DNA of 64,000 nt from Aquincola tertiaricarbonis. GTDB lineage: Bacteria > Pseudomonadota > Gammaproteobacteria > Burkholderiales > Burkholderiaceae_C. This document shows, piece after piece, positions 31,544 to 41,095 of the stretch. Position 1 is the stretch's first letter. Every line of letters begins with the position of its first letter. Below the pieces are notes generated by a model that ran no database searches, was not told the DNA's origin, and saw only the letters and a program-made list of their open reading frames with translations. The stretch is from positions 62,001 through 126,000 of the forward strand of contig NZ_JZUE01000013.1 in assembly GCF_000969605.1 (NCBI RefSeq), in the 5' to 3' direction. A program made the translations under genes and the position numbers.

Positions 31544-32605
31544 TCAGGCAGCGGGCGCAAAGCGCCACACCCCATCATCATCACGCCGCCGCTGCAGCTG
31601 ACCGCCATGCCACAGCATGTGCAGGTGGGCGAGGGATTCGGCCATCGCGAAGGTGGTCTGGTGCGCGTCCAGCTCGCGGCGGAACAGCACCGGCAGCATG
31701 TCGGCGGCGCTGCCGGGGCGCTGGGCCAGGGCGGCCATCACGTCGGCCAGGCGGTCGTCGTGGTGGCGGCGCAGCTGGCTCACGCGGGTGTGCAGGCCCT
31801 TGAAGGGCCGGCCGTGGGAGGGCAGCACCAGCGTGTCCTCGGGCAGCTCGGCGGCGGTGCGGGCGATGGAGGCCAGGTACATCGGCAGCGGATTGCCTTC
31901 GGGTTCATTGCCATGCACGCCCACGTTGGTGCTGATGCGCGGCAGCACCATGTCGCCGGCGATCAGCACGCCGGCCTGCGCATCGTGCAGCGAGATGTGC
32001 TCGGGCGCATGCCCATGGCCCGCGATGCAGCGCCAGCGCGCATCGGCCACCTGCACGACCATGCCGTCCAGCAGGCGCCGGTAACTGGTCGGCAGCGCCG
32101 GCACCAGCTGCGCGAAGTGGTCGCTGCGGTGGCGGATGAGCTCCAGCGTCTGCGCATCCGCCAGCCCGTGTGCAGCCAGGAAGTCGGCGTTCTCGTCGCC
32201 GCCATGGCCGGTGCCGCTGCGCGCCAGCTGGGCCACGCCGAAGTCGGTGGCGCTGATCCACATGCGGCACTGCCAGCGCTCGGTCAGCCAGTGCGCCAGG
32301 CCGATGTGGTCGGGATGCATGTGGGTGACGATCACCCGCAGCACCGGCAGGCCCTGCAGCGCGGTGTCGAACACCTGTTGCCAGGCGGCGCGGGTCTCGG
32401 TGCTGTCGATGCCGCAATCGACGATGGTCCAGCCCTCGCGCCCGTCCTGCCGGTCGCGCAGCAGCCACAGGTTGATGTGGTCCAACGCGAAGGGCAGCGG
32501 CATGCGCAGCCAGTGGATGCCTGGCGCCACCTCCAGCGTGCTGCCGGGTTCGGGCAGGCTGTCGCCCAGGGGATAGACAAGCTGCAGTTCGTCGGGGTTG
32601 GCCAT
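31544..32605 (-). CDS. MBL-fold metallo-hydrolase
   Basis: Metallo-beta-lactamase-fold hydrolase (353 aa) with a complete dinuclear metal motif THMHPDHIG (H-x-H-x-D-H), later ligands around IAGHGHAPEH (His) and LIAGDMVLP (Asp), and a C-terminal winged-helix-like extension as in lactonase-like beta-lactamase-2 proteins. It is divergent from the MerR regulator gene across a 59-base region containing a LiuR-like box, so it is a candidate member of that regulon. Substrate unknown, possibly a thioester or lactone. Confidence 0.9.
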   Translation of the reverse strand: MANPDELQLVYPLGDSLPEPGSTLEVAPGIHWLRMPLPFALDHINLWLLRDRQDGREGWTIVDCGIDSTETRAAWQQVFDTALQGLPVLRVIVTHMHPDHIGLAHWLTERWQCRMWISATDFGVAQLARSGTGHGGDENADFLAAHGLADAQTLELIRHRSDHFAQLVPALPTSYRRLLDGMVVQVADARWRCIAGHGHAPEHISLHDAQAGVLIAGDMVLPRISTNVGVHGNEPEGNPLPMYLASIARTAAELPEDTLVLPSHGRPFKGLHTRVSQLRRHHDDRLADVMAALAQRPGSAADMLPVLFRRELDAHQTTFAMAESLAHLHMLWHGGQLQRRRDDDGVWRFAPAA

Positions 32606-32636
32606 GGCTTGGTGCGCGGCCCGGGCCGCATTACAT

Positions 32637-32651
32637 TTACGTTTACGTCAA
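32637..32651. promoter_or_regulatory. predicted LiuR-type operator
   Basis: TTACGTTTACGTCAA, whose complement reads TTGACGTAAACGTAA, resembles the motif described for LiuR regulators of branched-chain amino acid catabolism. Two ACGT cores are separated by TT. It lies 14 bases upstream of the MerR gene and 32 bases upstream of the divergent hydrolase gene. Confidence 0.6.
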
Positions 32652-32664
32652 CGTCAGTGTAGAC

Positions 32665-33168
32665 ATGCCCGCCGCCCCCCGCCCCGCCCCGGAAGGCAAG
32701 ACCTTCAGCATCACCGAGCTTTCGCAGGAGTTCGATGTCACCCCGCGTGCCATCCGCTTCTACGAGGACATGGGCCTGCTGGAGCCGGAGCGCCGCGGCA
32801 TGAACCGCATCTACAGCCACCGGGACCGCACGCGGCTCAAGCTCACGCTGCGCGGCAAGCGGCTGGGCCTGAGCCTGACGGAGGTCAAGCAGCTGGTGGA
32901 CATGTACGAGTCGCCGTCCGACACCACCCAGCAGCTGGAAGCCTTCCTGGCCATGCTGCACTCGCACCGGCAGCAGCTGGAGCGGCAGCTCGACGACCTG
33001 CAGCTGACGCTGGCCGAGATCGGCCAGCATGAGGCGCGCTGCCGGCGCATGCTCACCGAGGCACGCCGTTGCGAGCCCGGCGCCAAGCGGCCCGCCGCGC
33101 GCAAGCCGGCGGCGGCCAAGCGCCCCGCGTCCAGCCGGCCCGCCCGCAAGATCAAGGAGACGACATGA
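32665..33168 (+). CDS. liuR: MerR-family regulator, LiuR-like
   Basis: 167-aa MerR-type regulator. The winged helix (about 12-80) contains SITELSQEFDVTPRAIRFYEDMGLLEPER, a form typical of LiuR, regulator of leucine/isovalerate degradation. A dimerising helix (about 80-130) follows. The C-terminus is a Lys/Ala/Arg-rich tail (about 130-167). The downstream thiolase and acyl-CoA dehydrogenase and the upstream LiuR-like box agree with this role. Its stop overlaps the next ATG. The symbol is a family-level guess. Confidence 0.75.
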   Translation: MPAAPRPAPEGKTFSITELSQEFDVTPRAIRFYEDMGLLEPERRGMNRIYSHRDRTRLKLTLRGKRLGLSLTEVKQLVDMYESPSDTTQQLEAFLAMLHSHRQQLERQLDDLQLTLAEIGQHEARCRRMLTEARRCEPGAKRPAARKPAAAKRPASSRPARKIKETT

Positions 33169-33707
33169 CCCCCCGATCACCGCTGCCCACGCTGGTGGGC
33201 CAGCGCTGCACGCTGCGCGAGCTGGTGCCGGCCGATGCGCCCAGCCTGCAGCGCAATGCCGACGACGTGGAGGTGTGGCGCAACCTGTTCGAAGGTTTCC
33301 CGCATCCATACACCATGGCCGATGCCATCGCCTGGTGCGACGGCGGCGCGCATGACTCCGCCTACGGCCATGTGTGGGGCATCGACGTGCGCGGCGAAGT
33401 GATCGGCTGCGTGAACGTGGCGCCCCAGCAGGGCCCGTTGCGCTGCAATGCCGAGGTGGGCTACTGGATCGGCCAGCCGCACTGGCGCCACGGCATCGCC
33501 ACCGAGGCGCTGGGCCTGGTCACCGCCTGGGTGTGGCAGGAACTGCCCGACATCACCCGCCTGTTCGCGCCCATCTTCGCGTGGAACACCGGCTCGCAGG
33601 CCGTGGCCGGCAAGTGCGGCTACGTGAAGGAGGCCGACATGCCGCGCAGCGCCATCAAGGACGGCCGCGTGATCGACCGGGTGCAGTTCGCCATCTACCG
33701 GCCTTGA
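33165..33707 (+). CDS. GNAT family N-acetyltransferase (RimJ/RimL-type)
   Basis: 180-aa acetyltransferase with a full GNAT fold. CTLRELVPADAPSLQRNADD is the first strand-helix, VGYWIGQPHWRHGIATEAL the acetyl-CoA loop, and FAWNTGSQAVAGKCGYVKEA the late Asn region. It probably acetylates an amino group of a protein N-terminus or small molecule. The start overlaps the MerR stop (ATGA). Unlike the GNAT remnant at 29604-29972, it is complete. Confidence 0.9.
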   Translation: MTPRSPLPTLVGQRCTLRELVPADAPSLQRNADDVEVWRNLFEGFPHPYTMADAIAWCDGGAHDSAYGHVWGIDVRGEVIGCVNVAPQQGPLRCNAEVGYWIGQPHWRHGIATEALGLVTAWVWQELPDITRLFAPIFAWNTGSQAVAGKCGYVKEADMPRSAIKDGRVIDRVQFAIYRP

Positions 33708-33742
33708 CGCCACCCTCCCGTTCCACAACTTCAGTCATCAAC

Positions 33743-34411
33743 ATGAGTTCGCATTCCCTTGACGACCTGCTCGGCAAGAACCGCAAATGGGCGGCCGACG
33801 TGGAGCAGCGCCAGCCCGGCTTCTTCAGCAGCCTGCTCAAGCAGCAGGAACCGCAGTACCTGTGGATCGGCTGCGCCGACAGCCGCGTGCCGGCCAACGA
33901 GCTGGTGGGCCTGGCGCCCGGCGAGCTGTTCGTGCACCGCAACGTGGCCAACGTGGTGGCGCACTCCGACCTGAACTGCCTGTCGGTGGTGCAGTTCGCG
34001 GTGGACCAGCTCAAGGTGCAGCACATCATGATCGTCGGCCACTCCAACTGCGGCGGCGTGCGCGCCGCGCTGTACAACAAGCGCGTGGGCCTGGTGGACA
34101 ACTGGCTGCGCCATGTGCAGGACGTGCGCAGCCGCCACCAGGCCTGGCTCGACACCGTGCCCGAGGCCCGCAAGGTGGACGCGCTGTGCGAGCTGAACGT
34201 GCTGGAGCAGGCCCGCAACGTGTGCGAGACCACCGTGGTGCAGGACGCCTGGCAGCGCGGCCAGACGGTGGTGATCCACGGCTGGTTCTACGGCCTGCAC
34301 AACGGCCTGCTGCAAGACCTTCGCATCACCGTCGGTAGTTCGGACGACGTGAACGGCGCCTATGAAGCCAGCCTCGCGGCCCTTCAGCAGCGCTACGCCC
34401 TCACCCCCTGA
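33743..34411 (+). CDS. can: beta-class carbonic anhydrase
   Basis: Hydrates CO2 to bicarbonate (222 aa). The zinc ligands and the Asp-Arg dyad are all present: Cys and Asp in [13 protein letters not shown], His and Cys in [14 protein letters not shown]. The ATG at 33743 gives the usual short helix before the catalytic domain. It lies in a row with aceK, thiolase and acyl-CoA dehydrogenase genes, 26 bases before aceK, an arrangement familiar from Burkholderiales. Supplying bicarbonate for carboxylations in acyl-CoA catabolism is plausible. Confidence 0.95.
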   Translation: MSSHSLDDLLGKNRKWAADVEQRQPGFFSSLLKQQEPQYLWIGCADSRVPANELVGLAPGELFVHRNVANVVAHSDLNCLSVVQFAVDQLKVQHIMIVGHSNCGGVRAALYNKRVGLVDNWLRHVQDVRSRHQAWLDTVPEARKVDALCELNVLEQARNVCETTVVQDAWQRGQTVVIHGWFYGLHNGLLQDLRITVGSSDDVNGAYEASLAALQQRYALTP

Positions 34412-34437
34412 CAGCGCGACCGCGCAGCCTACCGAAC

Positions 34438-36195
34438 ATGTTCCCGCACCAGCTCACCGACGGCCGTGCCTTCCACATCGCCCAGGCCCTGCGCGATGGC
34501 TTCAACCGCCACTACACCCTGTTCCGCCAGACCAGCGCGGAAGCCAAGCAGCGCTTCGAGCGGGCCGACTGGCAGGGCCAGCAGCGGGCCCAGCGGGAGC
34601 GCATCGAGTTCTACGACCTGCGGGTGGACGAGGCGGTGGAGCGGCTGCAGACCGAGTTCGATGCCAACAGCCTGCCGATGGACGTGTGGCAGCAGGTCAA
34701 GCTGCACTTCATCGGCCTGCTGACCGACCATCACCAGCCCGAGCTGGCCGAGACCTTCTTCAACTCGGTCACCACCCGGGTGCTGCACCACAGCTACTTC
34801 CTCAACGACTTCATCTTCGTGCGCCCGGCGCTCAGCACCGAGTACATCGAGAACGACGAGCCCGCCGCCACGCCCACCTACCGCGCCTACTACCCCACGC
34901 GGGAGACGCTGCACGAGACCATGGTGCGCGTGGTGCACAACTTCCAGCTGCAACGGCCCTTCGTCGACCTGGAACGCGACATCACCCGCGTGCTGGAGGT
35001 GCTGGAGCCCGAGATGGGCATGTCCCGCCTGCGGGCCAACTTCCAGATCCAGGTGCTGGCCTCGCTCTTCTATCGCAACAAGGGCGCCTACCTGGTGGGC
35101 AAGGTGATCAACGGCTTCCGCGAGCTGGGCTTCGCGCTGCCCATCCTGCATGACGACGACGGCGGGCTCATCATCGACACCGCGCTGCACGGCGAGGACG
35201 ACCTGCAGATGCTGTTCAGCTTCGCACGGGCCTACTTCATGGTGGACATGGAGATCCCCAGCGCCTACGTGCAGTTCCTGCGCTCGCTGATGCCGCGCAA
35301 GCCGCGCGCCGAGATCTACAGCGCCCTGGGCCTGCAGAAGCACGGCAAGAACCTGTTCTACCGCGACTTCCTCTACCACCAGCGCCACAGCAGCGACCGC
35401 TTCCGCATCGCGCCCGGCATCAAGGGCATGGTGATGCTGGTGTTCGACCTGCCCTCGTTCCCTTACGTGTTCAAGTGCATCAAGGACTTCTACCCGCCGC
35501 AGAAGGAAACCACGCGCGAGCAGATCCAGGGCAAGTACCAGCTGGTGAAGACCCACGACCGCGTGGGCCGCATGGCCGACACGCTGGAGTACAGCAACGT
35601 GGCCTTTCCGCGTGCGCGGTTCGAGGATGAGCTGATCGCCGAGCTGAAGCACTTCTGTCCCAGCCTGATCGAGGAGGACGGCGACTGGCTCGTCATCCGC
35701 CACGTCTACATCGAGCGGCGCATGATCCCGCTGAACATCTTCCTGCAGGAAGCCACGCCCGAGCAGATCGAGCATGCGGTGCTGGAGTACGGCAATGCCA
35801 TCAAGGACCTGGTGGCGGCCAACATCTTCCCGGGCGACATGCTGTGGAAGAACTTCGGTGTCACGCGGCACGGCAAGGTGGTGTTCTACGACTACGACGA
35901 GATCGAGTACCTGACCGACTGCAACTTCCGCCGCGTGCCCGCGCCGCGCAACGAGGAGGACGAGATGTCCGGCGAGGTCTGGTACTCGGTGGGTCCGCGC
36001 GACGTGTTCCCCGAGACCTTCGAACCCTTCCTGCTGGGCAACCCGGCGGTGCGCAAGGTGTTCATGGCCCACCATGCCGAGCTGCTGGACGCTTCGTTCT
36101 GGCAAGCCCACAAGGAGCGCATTGCCGCCGGGCATGTGCACGATGTCTTCCCCTACGAGCCCGAGCGCCGCTTCCATCTCCGTCATGCTGTTTGA
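34438..36195 (+). CDS. aceK: isocitrate dehydrogenase kinase/phosphatase
   Basis: Bifunctional enzyme (585 aa) that phosphorylates and dephosphorylates isocitrate dehydrogenase, steering carbon between the TCA cycle and the glyoxylate bypass. The ATP-binding region is [22 protein letters not shown], with the kinase core following, including [18 protein letters not shown] with the catalytic-loop Asp residues. Length matches the family. No aceA or aceB is in the window. Its presence beside thiolase and acyl-CoA dehydrogenase genes fits growth on acetyl-CoA-yielding substrates. Confidence 0.97.
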   Translation: MFPHQLTDGRAFHIAQALRDGFNRHYTLFRQTSAEAKQRFERADWQGQQRAQRERIEFYDLRVDEAVERLQTEFDANSLPMDVWQQVKLHFIGLLTDHHQPELAETFFNSVTTRVLHHSYFLNDFIFVRPALSTEYIENDEPAATPTYRAYYPTRETLHETMVRVVHNFQLQRPFVDLERDITRVLEVLEPEMGMSRLRANFQIQVLASLFYRNKGAYLVGKVINGFRELGFALPILHDDDGGLIIDTALHGEDDLQMLFSFARAYFMVDMEIPSAYVQFLRSLMPRKPRAEIYSALGLQKHGKNLFYRDFLYHQRHSSDRFRIAPGIKGMVMLVFDLPSFPYVFKCIKDFYPPQKETTREQIQGKYQLVKTHDRVGRMADTLEYSNVAFPRARFEDELIAELKHFCPSLIEEDGDWLVIRHVYIERRMIPLNIFLQEATPEQIEHAVLEYGNAIKDLVAANIFPGDMLWKNFGVTRHGKVVFYDYDEIEYLTDCNFRRVPAPRNEEDEMSGEVWYSVGPRDVFPETFEPFLLGNPAVRKVFMAHHAELLDASFWQAHKERIAAGHVHDVFPYEPERRFHLRHAV

Positions 36196-36207
36196 AAGGA
36201 CGAACCC

Positions 36208-37389
36208 ATGAGCAACGATTCCATCGTCATCGTCTCCGCCGCCCGCACGCCCATCGGCGGCCTGCTGGGCGACTTCGCCGCGCTGCCCGCCTGGGAGCTG
36301 GGCGCAGTGGCCATCCGAGCCGCGGTGGAGCGTGCCGGCGTGCCGGGTGACGCCATCAACGAGGTGCTGTTCGGCAACTGCCTGATGGCGGGCCAGGGCC
36401 AGGCACCGGCCCGCCAGGCGGCGCGCAAGGCCGGCCTGCCCGATTCGGCCGGCGCCGTCACGCTGAGCAAGATGTGCGGCTCGGGCATGCGGGCCATGAT
36501 GTTCGGCCACGACATGCTGGCCGCGGGCAGTGCCGACGTGGTGGTGGCCGGCGGCATGGAGAGCATGACCAATGCGCCGCACCTGATGGTCGCGCGCAAG
36601 GGCATCAAGTACGGCGCCTCGGCCGTGTACGACCACATGGCGCTGGACGGCCTGGAAGACGCCTACGAGCGCGGCAAGGCGATGGGCGTGTTCGCCGAGT
36701 CCTGCGCGGCCAAGTACCAGTTCAGCCGCGAGGCGATGGACGCCTTTGCCATCGCCTCCACCCAGCGCGCCAAGCAGGCCAACGAAGACGGCAGCTTCGA
36801 CTGGGAGATGGCCGCGGTGACGCTGCCGGGCAAGGCAGGCGACGTGCAGGTCACGCGCGACGAGCAGCCCTTCAAGGCCAAGCTGGACAAGATCCCCGGC
36901 CTGAAGCCGGCCTTCAAGAAGGACGGCACCATCACCGCCGCCACCTCGTCCAGCATCAGCGACGGCGCCGCCGCGCTGGTGCTGATGCGCGAGAGCGATG
37001 CGGCCCGCCACGGCGCCCAGCCCATCGCCCGCATCGTCGCGCACAGCGTGCATGCGCAGGCACCCGAGTGGTTTGCCACCGCGCCCGCCGGTGCCATCGA
37101 CAAGGTGCTGAAGAAGGCGGGCTGGCAGCCCGGCCAGGTCGACCTGTGGGAGGTGAACGAGGCCTTTGCCGCGGTGACCATGGCCGCGATGGCCGAGTTC
37201 AAGCTGCCGCATGAGATCGTCAACGTGCATGGCGGCGCGGTGGCGCTGGGCCATCCCATCGGCGCCTCGGGCGCGCGCATCGTCGTCACACTGCTGGGCG
37301 CGATGAAGAAGCGCGGTGCCCGGCGCGGCGTGGCCTCGCTGTGCATCGGCGGCGGCGAGGCCACCGCCATGGCCATCGAGATGCTGTGA
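36208..37389 (+). CDS. acetyl-CoA C-acyltransferase (thiolase)
   Basis: Thiolase (393 aa) that condenses or cleaves acyl-CoAs. The catalytic residues are visible: Cys90 in LSKMCGSGMRA, His349 in ALGHPIGASG and Cys379 in LCIGGGEAT. NVHGGAVALGHP is standard. It could serve acetoacetyl-CoA cleavage in leucine degradation, polyhydroxyalkanoate synthesis or beta-oxidation; neighbours favour catabolism. An AAAGGA ribosome site lies upstream. Confidence 0.95.
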   Translation: MSNDSIVIVSAARTPIGGLLGDFAALPAWELGAVAIRAAVERAGVPGDAINEVLFGNCLMAGQGQAPARQAARKAGLPDSAGAVTLSKMCGSGMRAMMFGHDMLAAGSADVVVAGGMESMTNAPHLMVARKGIKYGASAVYDHMALDGLEDAYERGKAMGVFAESCAAKYQFSREAMDAFAIASTQRAKQANEDGSFDWEMAAVTLPGKAGDVQVTRDEQPFKAKLDKIPGLKPAFKKDGTITAATSSSISDGAAALVLMRESDAARHGAQPIARIVAHSVHAQAPEWFATAPAGAIDKVLKKAGWQPGQVDLWEVNEAFAAVTMAAMAEFKLPHEIVNVHGGAVALGHPIGASGARIVVTLLGAMKKRGARRGVASLCIGGGEATAMAIEML

Positions 37390-37400
37390 AGGAGCAGCGC

Positions 37401-38066
37401 ATGAAGGTGCTGGTGATCGGTGCTTCGCGCGGCCTGGGCCGCGAGCTGGTGCGGCAGTTCATCGCCGATGGCGCGCAGGTGACGGCCACCGCGCGCAGCG
37501 ACGACGGCGTGGCCGCGCTCAAGGCCATGGGTGCAGAGGCCTTTGCGCTGGATGTGAACGATGCGGCCAGTGCCTCTGGCATCGCCTGGCGCTGCGACAA
37601 CGCAGGCTTCGACCAGGTCTGGCTGGTGGCCGGTGTGTACGGCCCGCAGACGCAGGGCCTGCAGACGCCCACCGTCGAAGACTTCGACGCGGTGATGCAT
37701 ACCAACGTACTGGGCGCGATGCGCGTGCTGCCGCAGCTGGCCGATGCGCTGGCACCGGGCGCCCGGGTGGCGGTGCTGTCGTCGCGCATGGGCTCCATCG
37801 GCCTGCGCACGGCCAGCGCGGGCTGGCTGTACCGCGCCTCCAAGGCGGCGCTCAATTCGGTGCTGAAGGACGTGTCGCTGGCCTGGGCCGGCCGTGCCAC
37901 CTGCGTGGCGCTGCACCCGGGCTGGGTGCAGACCGACATGGGCGGCGCACAGGCCGACCTCACGCCGGAGAAGAGCGCTGCCGACCTGCGCCGCACCGTC
38001 GGCGCGCTCACGCCGAGCGACAACGGCGGCTTCTTCAACCACGACGGCACGCCGCTGTCCTGGTAA
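37401..38066 (+). CDS. short-chain dehydrogenase/reductase family protein
   Basis: 221-aa SDR protein with the nucleotide-binding GASRGLGRELV at the N-terminus. NAG-like segments are less typical, but the active-site Tyr-Lys is clear (WLYRASKAALNSV, Y-x3-K) with a Ser upstream in VLSSRMGS. The ATG at 37401, 11 bases after the thiolase stop and preceded by AAGGAG, is the natural start. Probably NADPH-dependent; substrate unknown. Confidence 0.9.
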   Translation: MKVLVIGASRGLGRELVRQFIADGAQVTATARSDDGVAALKAMGAEAFALDVNDAASASGIAWRCDNAGFDQVWLVAGVYGPQTQGLQTPTVEDFDAVMHTNVLGAMRVLPQLADALAPGARVAVLSSRMGSIGLRTASAGWLYRASKAALNSVLKDVSLAWAGRATCVALHPGWVQTDMGGAQADLTPEKSAADLRRTVGALTPSDNGGFFNHDGTPLSW

Positions 38067-38098
38067 GGCCGGACAAGGAACGAGAGGAGACGACCGCC

Positions 38099-39241
38099 AT
38101 GCATCTGTCCGAAGACCACCGCGCGATCCAGGATGCCGTGCGCAGCTATGTGCAGGACCGCATCGCCCCGCAGGCCGCGCAGTGGGACAAGGCCCATCAC
38201 TTCCCGGCGGCCGAACTGCGCGGCCTGGCCGAGCTGGGCTGCTATGGCGTGGCCGTGCCCACCGAGTACGGCGGCGCGGGGCTGGACTACCTGTCGCTGG
38301 CACTGATCCTGGAAGAGATCGCGGCTGGCGACGGCGGCACCTCCACCGTGGTCAGCGTCAACAACTGCCCGGTGTGTTCGATCCTGATGGCCTGGGGCAC
38401 TGAGGCGCAGAAGCAGCAATGGCTTGCGCCGCTGGCCAGCGGCCAGATGCTGGGCGCCTTCTGCCTGACCGAGCCGCACGTGGGCTCGCAGGCCGATGGC
38501 CTGAAGACCACCGCGGTGCGCGATGGCGACGGCTATGTGATCAACGGCGTCAAGCAGTTCATCACCAGCGGGCAGAACGGCGACGTCGCCATCGTGATGG
38601 CGGTGACCGACAAGGCCGCAGGCAAGAAGGGCATCAGCGCCTTCATCGTGCCCACCAGGACGCCCGGCTACACCGTGGCGCGGCTGGAAGACAAGATGGG
38701 CCAGCACAGCAGCGACACCGCGCAGATCCTCTTCGAGAACTGCCGCGTGCCCGAAGCCAACCGCATCGGCGACGAAGGCCAGGGCCTGAAGATCGCGCTG
38801 TCAGGCCTGGAAGGCGGGCGCATCGGCATCGCCTCGCAAAGCGTGGGCATGGCGCGCGCGGCCTTCGAGGCGGCGCTGGCCTACAGCAAGGACCGCGTGG
38901 CCTTCGGCCAACCGATCTTCGAGCACCAGGCGGTGCAGTTCCGCCTGGCCGACATGGCCACGCAGATCGAGGCGGCGCGCCAGCTCATCTGGCATGCGGC
39001 CAGCCTGAAGGACGCCGGCCAGCCCTGCCTGAAGGAAGCCGCGATGGCCAAGCTCTTCGCCAGCGAAATGGCCGAGCGCGTGTGCAGCGCCGCCATCCAG
39101 ACCCTGGGCGGCTACGGCTACGTGAGCGACTTTCCGCTGGAGCGCATCTACCGCGACGTGCGGGTGACGCAGATCTACGAGGGAACGTCGGACGTTCAGA
39201 AGATCCTGATCGGGCGGGCGTTGGCCACCTCCGCCGGCTGA
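38099..39241 (+). CDS. acyl-CoA dehydrogenase (isovaleryl/short-chain type)
   Basis: FAD-dependent acyl-CoA dehydrogenase (380 aa). Signature motifs are FCLTEPHVGSQADGLKT and QFITSGQNGD around the flavin, DKMGQHSSDTAQ in the middle domain, and QTLGGYGYVSDFPLERIYRDVRVTQIYEGTSDVQ at the end with the usual catalytic-base region. An AGAGGAG ribosome site is nine bases upstream. The LiuR-like regulator close by makes a branched-chain acyl-CoA substrate plausible, but this is not proven. Confidence 0.95.
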   Translation: MHLSEDHRAIQDAVRSYVQDRIAPQAAQWDKAHHFPAAELRGLAELGCYGVAVPTEYGGAGLDYLSLALILEEIAAGDGGTSTVVSVNNCPVCSILMAWGTEAQKQQWLAPLASGQMLGAFCLTEPHVGSQADGLKTTAVRDGDGYVINGVKQFITSGQNGDVAIVMAVTDKAAGKKGISAFIVPTRTPGYTVARLEDKMGQHSSDTAQILFENCRVPEANRIGDEGQGLKIALSGLEGGRIGIASQSVGMARAAFEAALAYSKDRVAFGQPIFEHQAVQFRLADMATQIEAARQLIWHAASLKDAGQPCLKEAAMAKLFASEMAERVCSAAIQTLGGYGYVSDFPLERIYRDVRVTQIYEGTSDVQKILIGRALATSAG

Positions 39242-39306
39242 AGCGGCGGCCGGCAGGGATTCCGCCGAGGCGCCCGCCCGGCGGTGCGTGATACGGTCAA
39301 TCCACC

Positions 39307-39915
39307 ATGAACGCCGCCGCGCCCATCGCCTTCTACTTCGACTTCTCGTCGCCGTATTCGTACATCGCCTCCGAGTGGATCGAAGCGTTGGCCGCGCGGC
39401 ATGGGCGGGCAGTGAAGTGGCATGCCATCCTGCTGGGCGCCACCTTCCAGCACACCGGTCTCAAGCCGCCGGTCGACTATCCGCTCAAGCGCGAATACGC
39501 CCTGCGCGACTTCGCCCGCTCGGCGCGGGCTGAAGGCATCCCTTACACGCAGCCCGAGCAGTTCCCCATCCCCACGCAGAACGCGGCGCGCATCTTCTAC
39601 TGGCTGCAGTCGCAAGACCCGGCGCGCGCCGCGGCCTGGGCGCATGCCGGGTTGCGTGGGTACTTCACCCGCGGCGTACGGCTGGACGATCCGGCCGCGC
39701 TCAAGTCGCTGGCCGAGGCTTCGGACATCGACCCGCAAGCCGCTGAAGCCGCCTGGGGCGACACGCAGTGGAAGCTGCGCCTGAAGCAGGCGAACGACGA
39801 TGCCATCGCCGCCGGCGTGTTCGGCACGCCCTGGTTCGTGGTGGACGGCGAGCCCTTCTGGGGCAACGACCGCAAGTCGCAGATCGAGCGCTGGCTGTCC
39901 GGCAATCCGTTCTAG
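39307..39915 (+). CDS. 2-hydroxychromene-2-carboxylate isomerase family protein (DsbA-like fold)
   Basis: 202-aa thioredoxin-fold protein of the HCCA isomerase/kappa GST type. Ser replaces the DsbA cysteines in YFDFSSPYSYIA, and the later GVFGTPWFVVDGEPFWGNDR motif is typical. In naphthalene degradation such enzymes isomerise hydroxychromene carboxylate; in other contexts they act as glutathione S-transferases. No naphthalene pathway is visible here. A second, divergent paralogue is at 43897-44538. Confidence 0.9.
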   Translation: MNAAAPIAFYFDFSSPYSYIASEWIEALAARHGRAVKWHAILLGATFQHTGLKPPVDYPLKREYALRDFARSARAEGIPYTQPEQFPIPTQNAARIFYWLQSQDPARAAAWAHAGLRGYFTRGVRLDDPAALKSLAEASDIDPQAAEAAWGDTQWKLRLKQANDDAIAAGVFGTPWFVVDGEPFWGNDRKSQIERWLSGNPF

Positions 39916-39944
39916 CCCGTTCCAGCGTTCAACGAGGTGCCCGC

Positions 39945-40523
39945 ATGGACCTGCCCCGCCACCTGTCCATACAAGCTCACGCCAACCGGCTGGCCAACCA
40001 CAGGCTGCACCAGGCCATGGGCGTGCTCGGCCGCGACGAGTTCCATGCGCCGCGCACCAGCTTCTTTCCCAGCCTGGCGGCCACGCTGAACCACCTGCTG
40101 GCCGTGGACCTGTACTACATCGGCGCGCTGTACGGCGAGCCGGGTGGCGCCCAGGCCTTCGAGCAATTCAAGCCTGCCGACACGGTGCTGGAACTGGCGG
40201 AAAGGCAGGCCGCGAGCGACCAGCGCCTCATCGACTACTGCCTGCGCCTGACGCCGGCCGGCTGCGATGCCGAGGTGGCGATGGACCGCGGCGACCATGT
40301 GCAGCGTGATGCCGCCGGCCATGTGCTGTCCCACCTCTTCATGCACCAGACGCACCACCGCGGCCAGGCGCATGCCATGTTGAGCGGCACCGCCATCAAG
40401 CCGCCGCAGCTCGACGAGTTCCTGATGCCCAGCGATGCGCACTACCGCGTGACGGACATGCAGCTGCTGGGCTGGCGCGAGGAAGACGTCTACCGCCAGG
40501 CGGCTGTCACCACCGGTTCGTAG
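39945..40523 (+). CDS. DinB family protein
   Basis: 192-aa DinB/YfiT-like four-helix-bundle protein. Metal-ligand histidines are visible in TLNHLLAVDLYY and in LFMHQTHHRGQAHAML (H-x3-H). Members are metal-dependent hydrolases or thiol transferases, for example in bacillithiol or mycothiol chemistry. The specific role is unknown. Its last 34 bases overlap the convergent SRPBCC gene. Confidence 0.9.
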   Translation: MDLPRHLSIQAHANRLANHRLHQAMGVLGRDEFHAPRTSFFPSLAATLNHLLAVDLYYIGALYGEPGGAQAFEQFKPADTVLELAERQAASDQRLIDYCLRLTPAGCDAEVAMDRGDHVQRDAAGHVLSHLFMHQTHHRGQAHAMLSGTAIKPPQLDEFLMPSDAHYRVTDMQLLGWREEDVYRQAAVTTGS

Positions 40524-41095
40524 GCCTGCTTCATCCGCTGGAACGACGACCAGAACGGCCGCGGCGTGCGGCCGGCCAGGCGGTCCACCAGCACGCCGAT
40601 GTGCGTGTGCCAGCCACCCGACACGCTGAGCATCGAGTTGCGCGACGCCAGCCGGCTGTGGGTGATGGTGAGCCGGACGCGGTCGCCCTCGGCCGGCGCC
40701 AGCTCGAACACCACCTGCGATGGCGGTGCCCCGGCAGGCTCGGGCCAGCTCAGCACCAGGCGCTGCGGCGGATGCCATTCCAGCACCGTGCCGCCGTGCT
40801 CCCCGATGTCGCCATCGCTGCACAGCTCGGCGGGCGCGGGTGCGGGCTCCACCGTGGGCGAGAGGTCTTCGTGCTTGAAGTGCAGCGTGTAGCGGCCGCC
40901 AACGCGCGGCTCCATCGGGCCGCCGGCAAGCCACAGCGCCCGCTGGTCGGATTCGACGAGGTAGGACCACAGGCGTTCCGGCGTGCCGGGCAGCAGCCGT
41001 TCGATGCGCACGGTGGCCGGTGCGGTCACCTGGCCCATCGGCTCCGCGTCGGCATGCGGGTCCTGCAGGGGGCTGGGGGAGGTGGAAGGGTTCAT
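40490..41095 (-). CDS. SRPBCC (AHSA1-like) domain protein
   Basis: 201-aa START/AHA1-like protein that would form a hydrophobic ligand cavity. It has IERLLPGTPERLWSYLVESDQRALWLAGG at the front, VLEWHPPQRLVLSWPEP in the middle and a C-terminal helix SGGWHTHIGVLVDRLAG. The ATG overlaps the stop of the ArsR-type regulator (ATGA), and such ArsR-SRPBCC pairs are a common bacterial cassette. Ligand unknown. Confidence 0.9.
   Translation of the reverse strand: MNPSTSPSPLQDPHADAEPMGQVTAPATVRIERLLPGTPERLWSYLVESDQRALWLAGGPMEPRVGGRYTLHFKHEDLSPTVEPAPAPAELCSDGDIGEHGGTVLEWHPPQRLVLSWPEPAGAPPSQVVFELAPAEGDRVRLTITHSRLASRNSMLSVSGGWHTHIGVLVDRLAGRTPRPFWSSFQRMKQAYEPVVTAAWR

Noticed and set aside
39262-39284. CCGCCG / CGGCGG inverted repeat after the acyl-CoA dehydrogenase as a terminator
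   Set aside because: Loop of 11 bases and no T-run; such GC pairs occur by chance in this composition.
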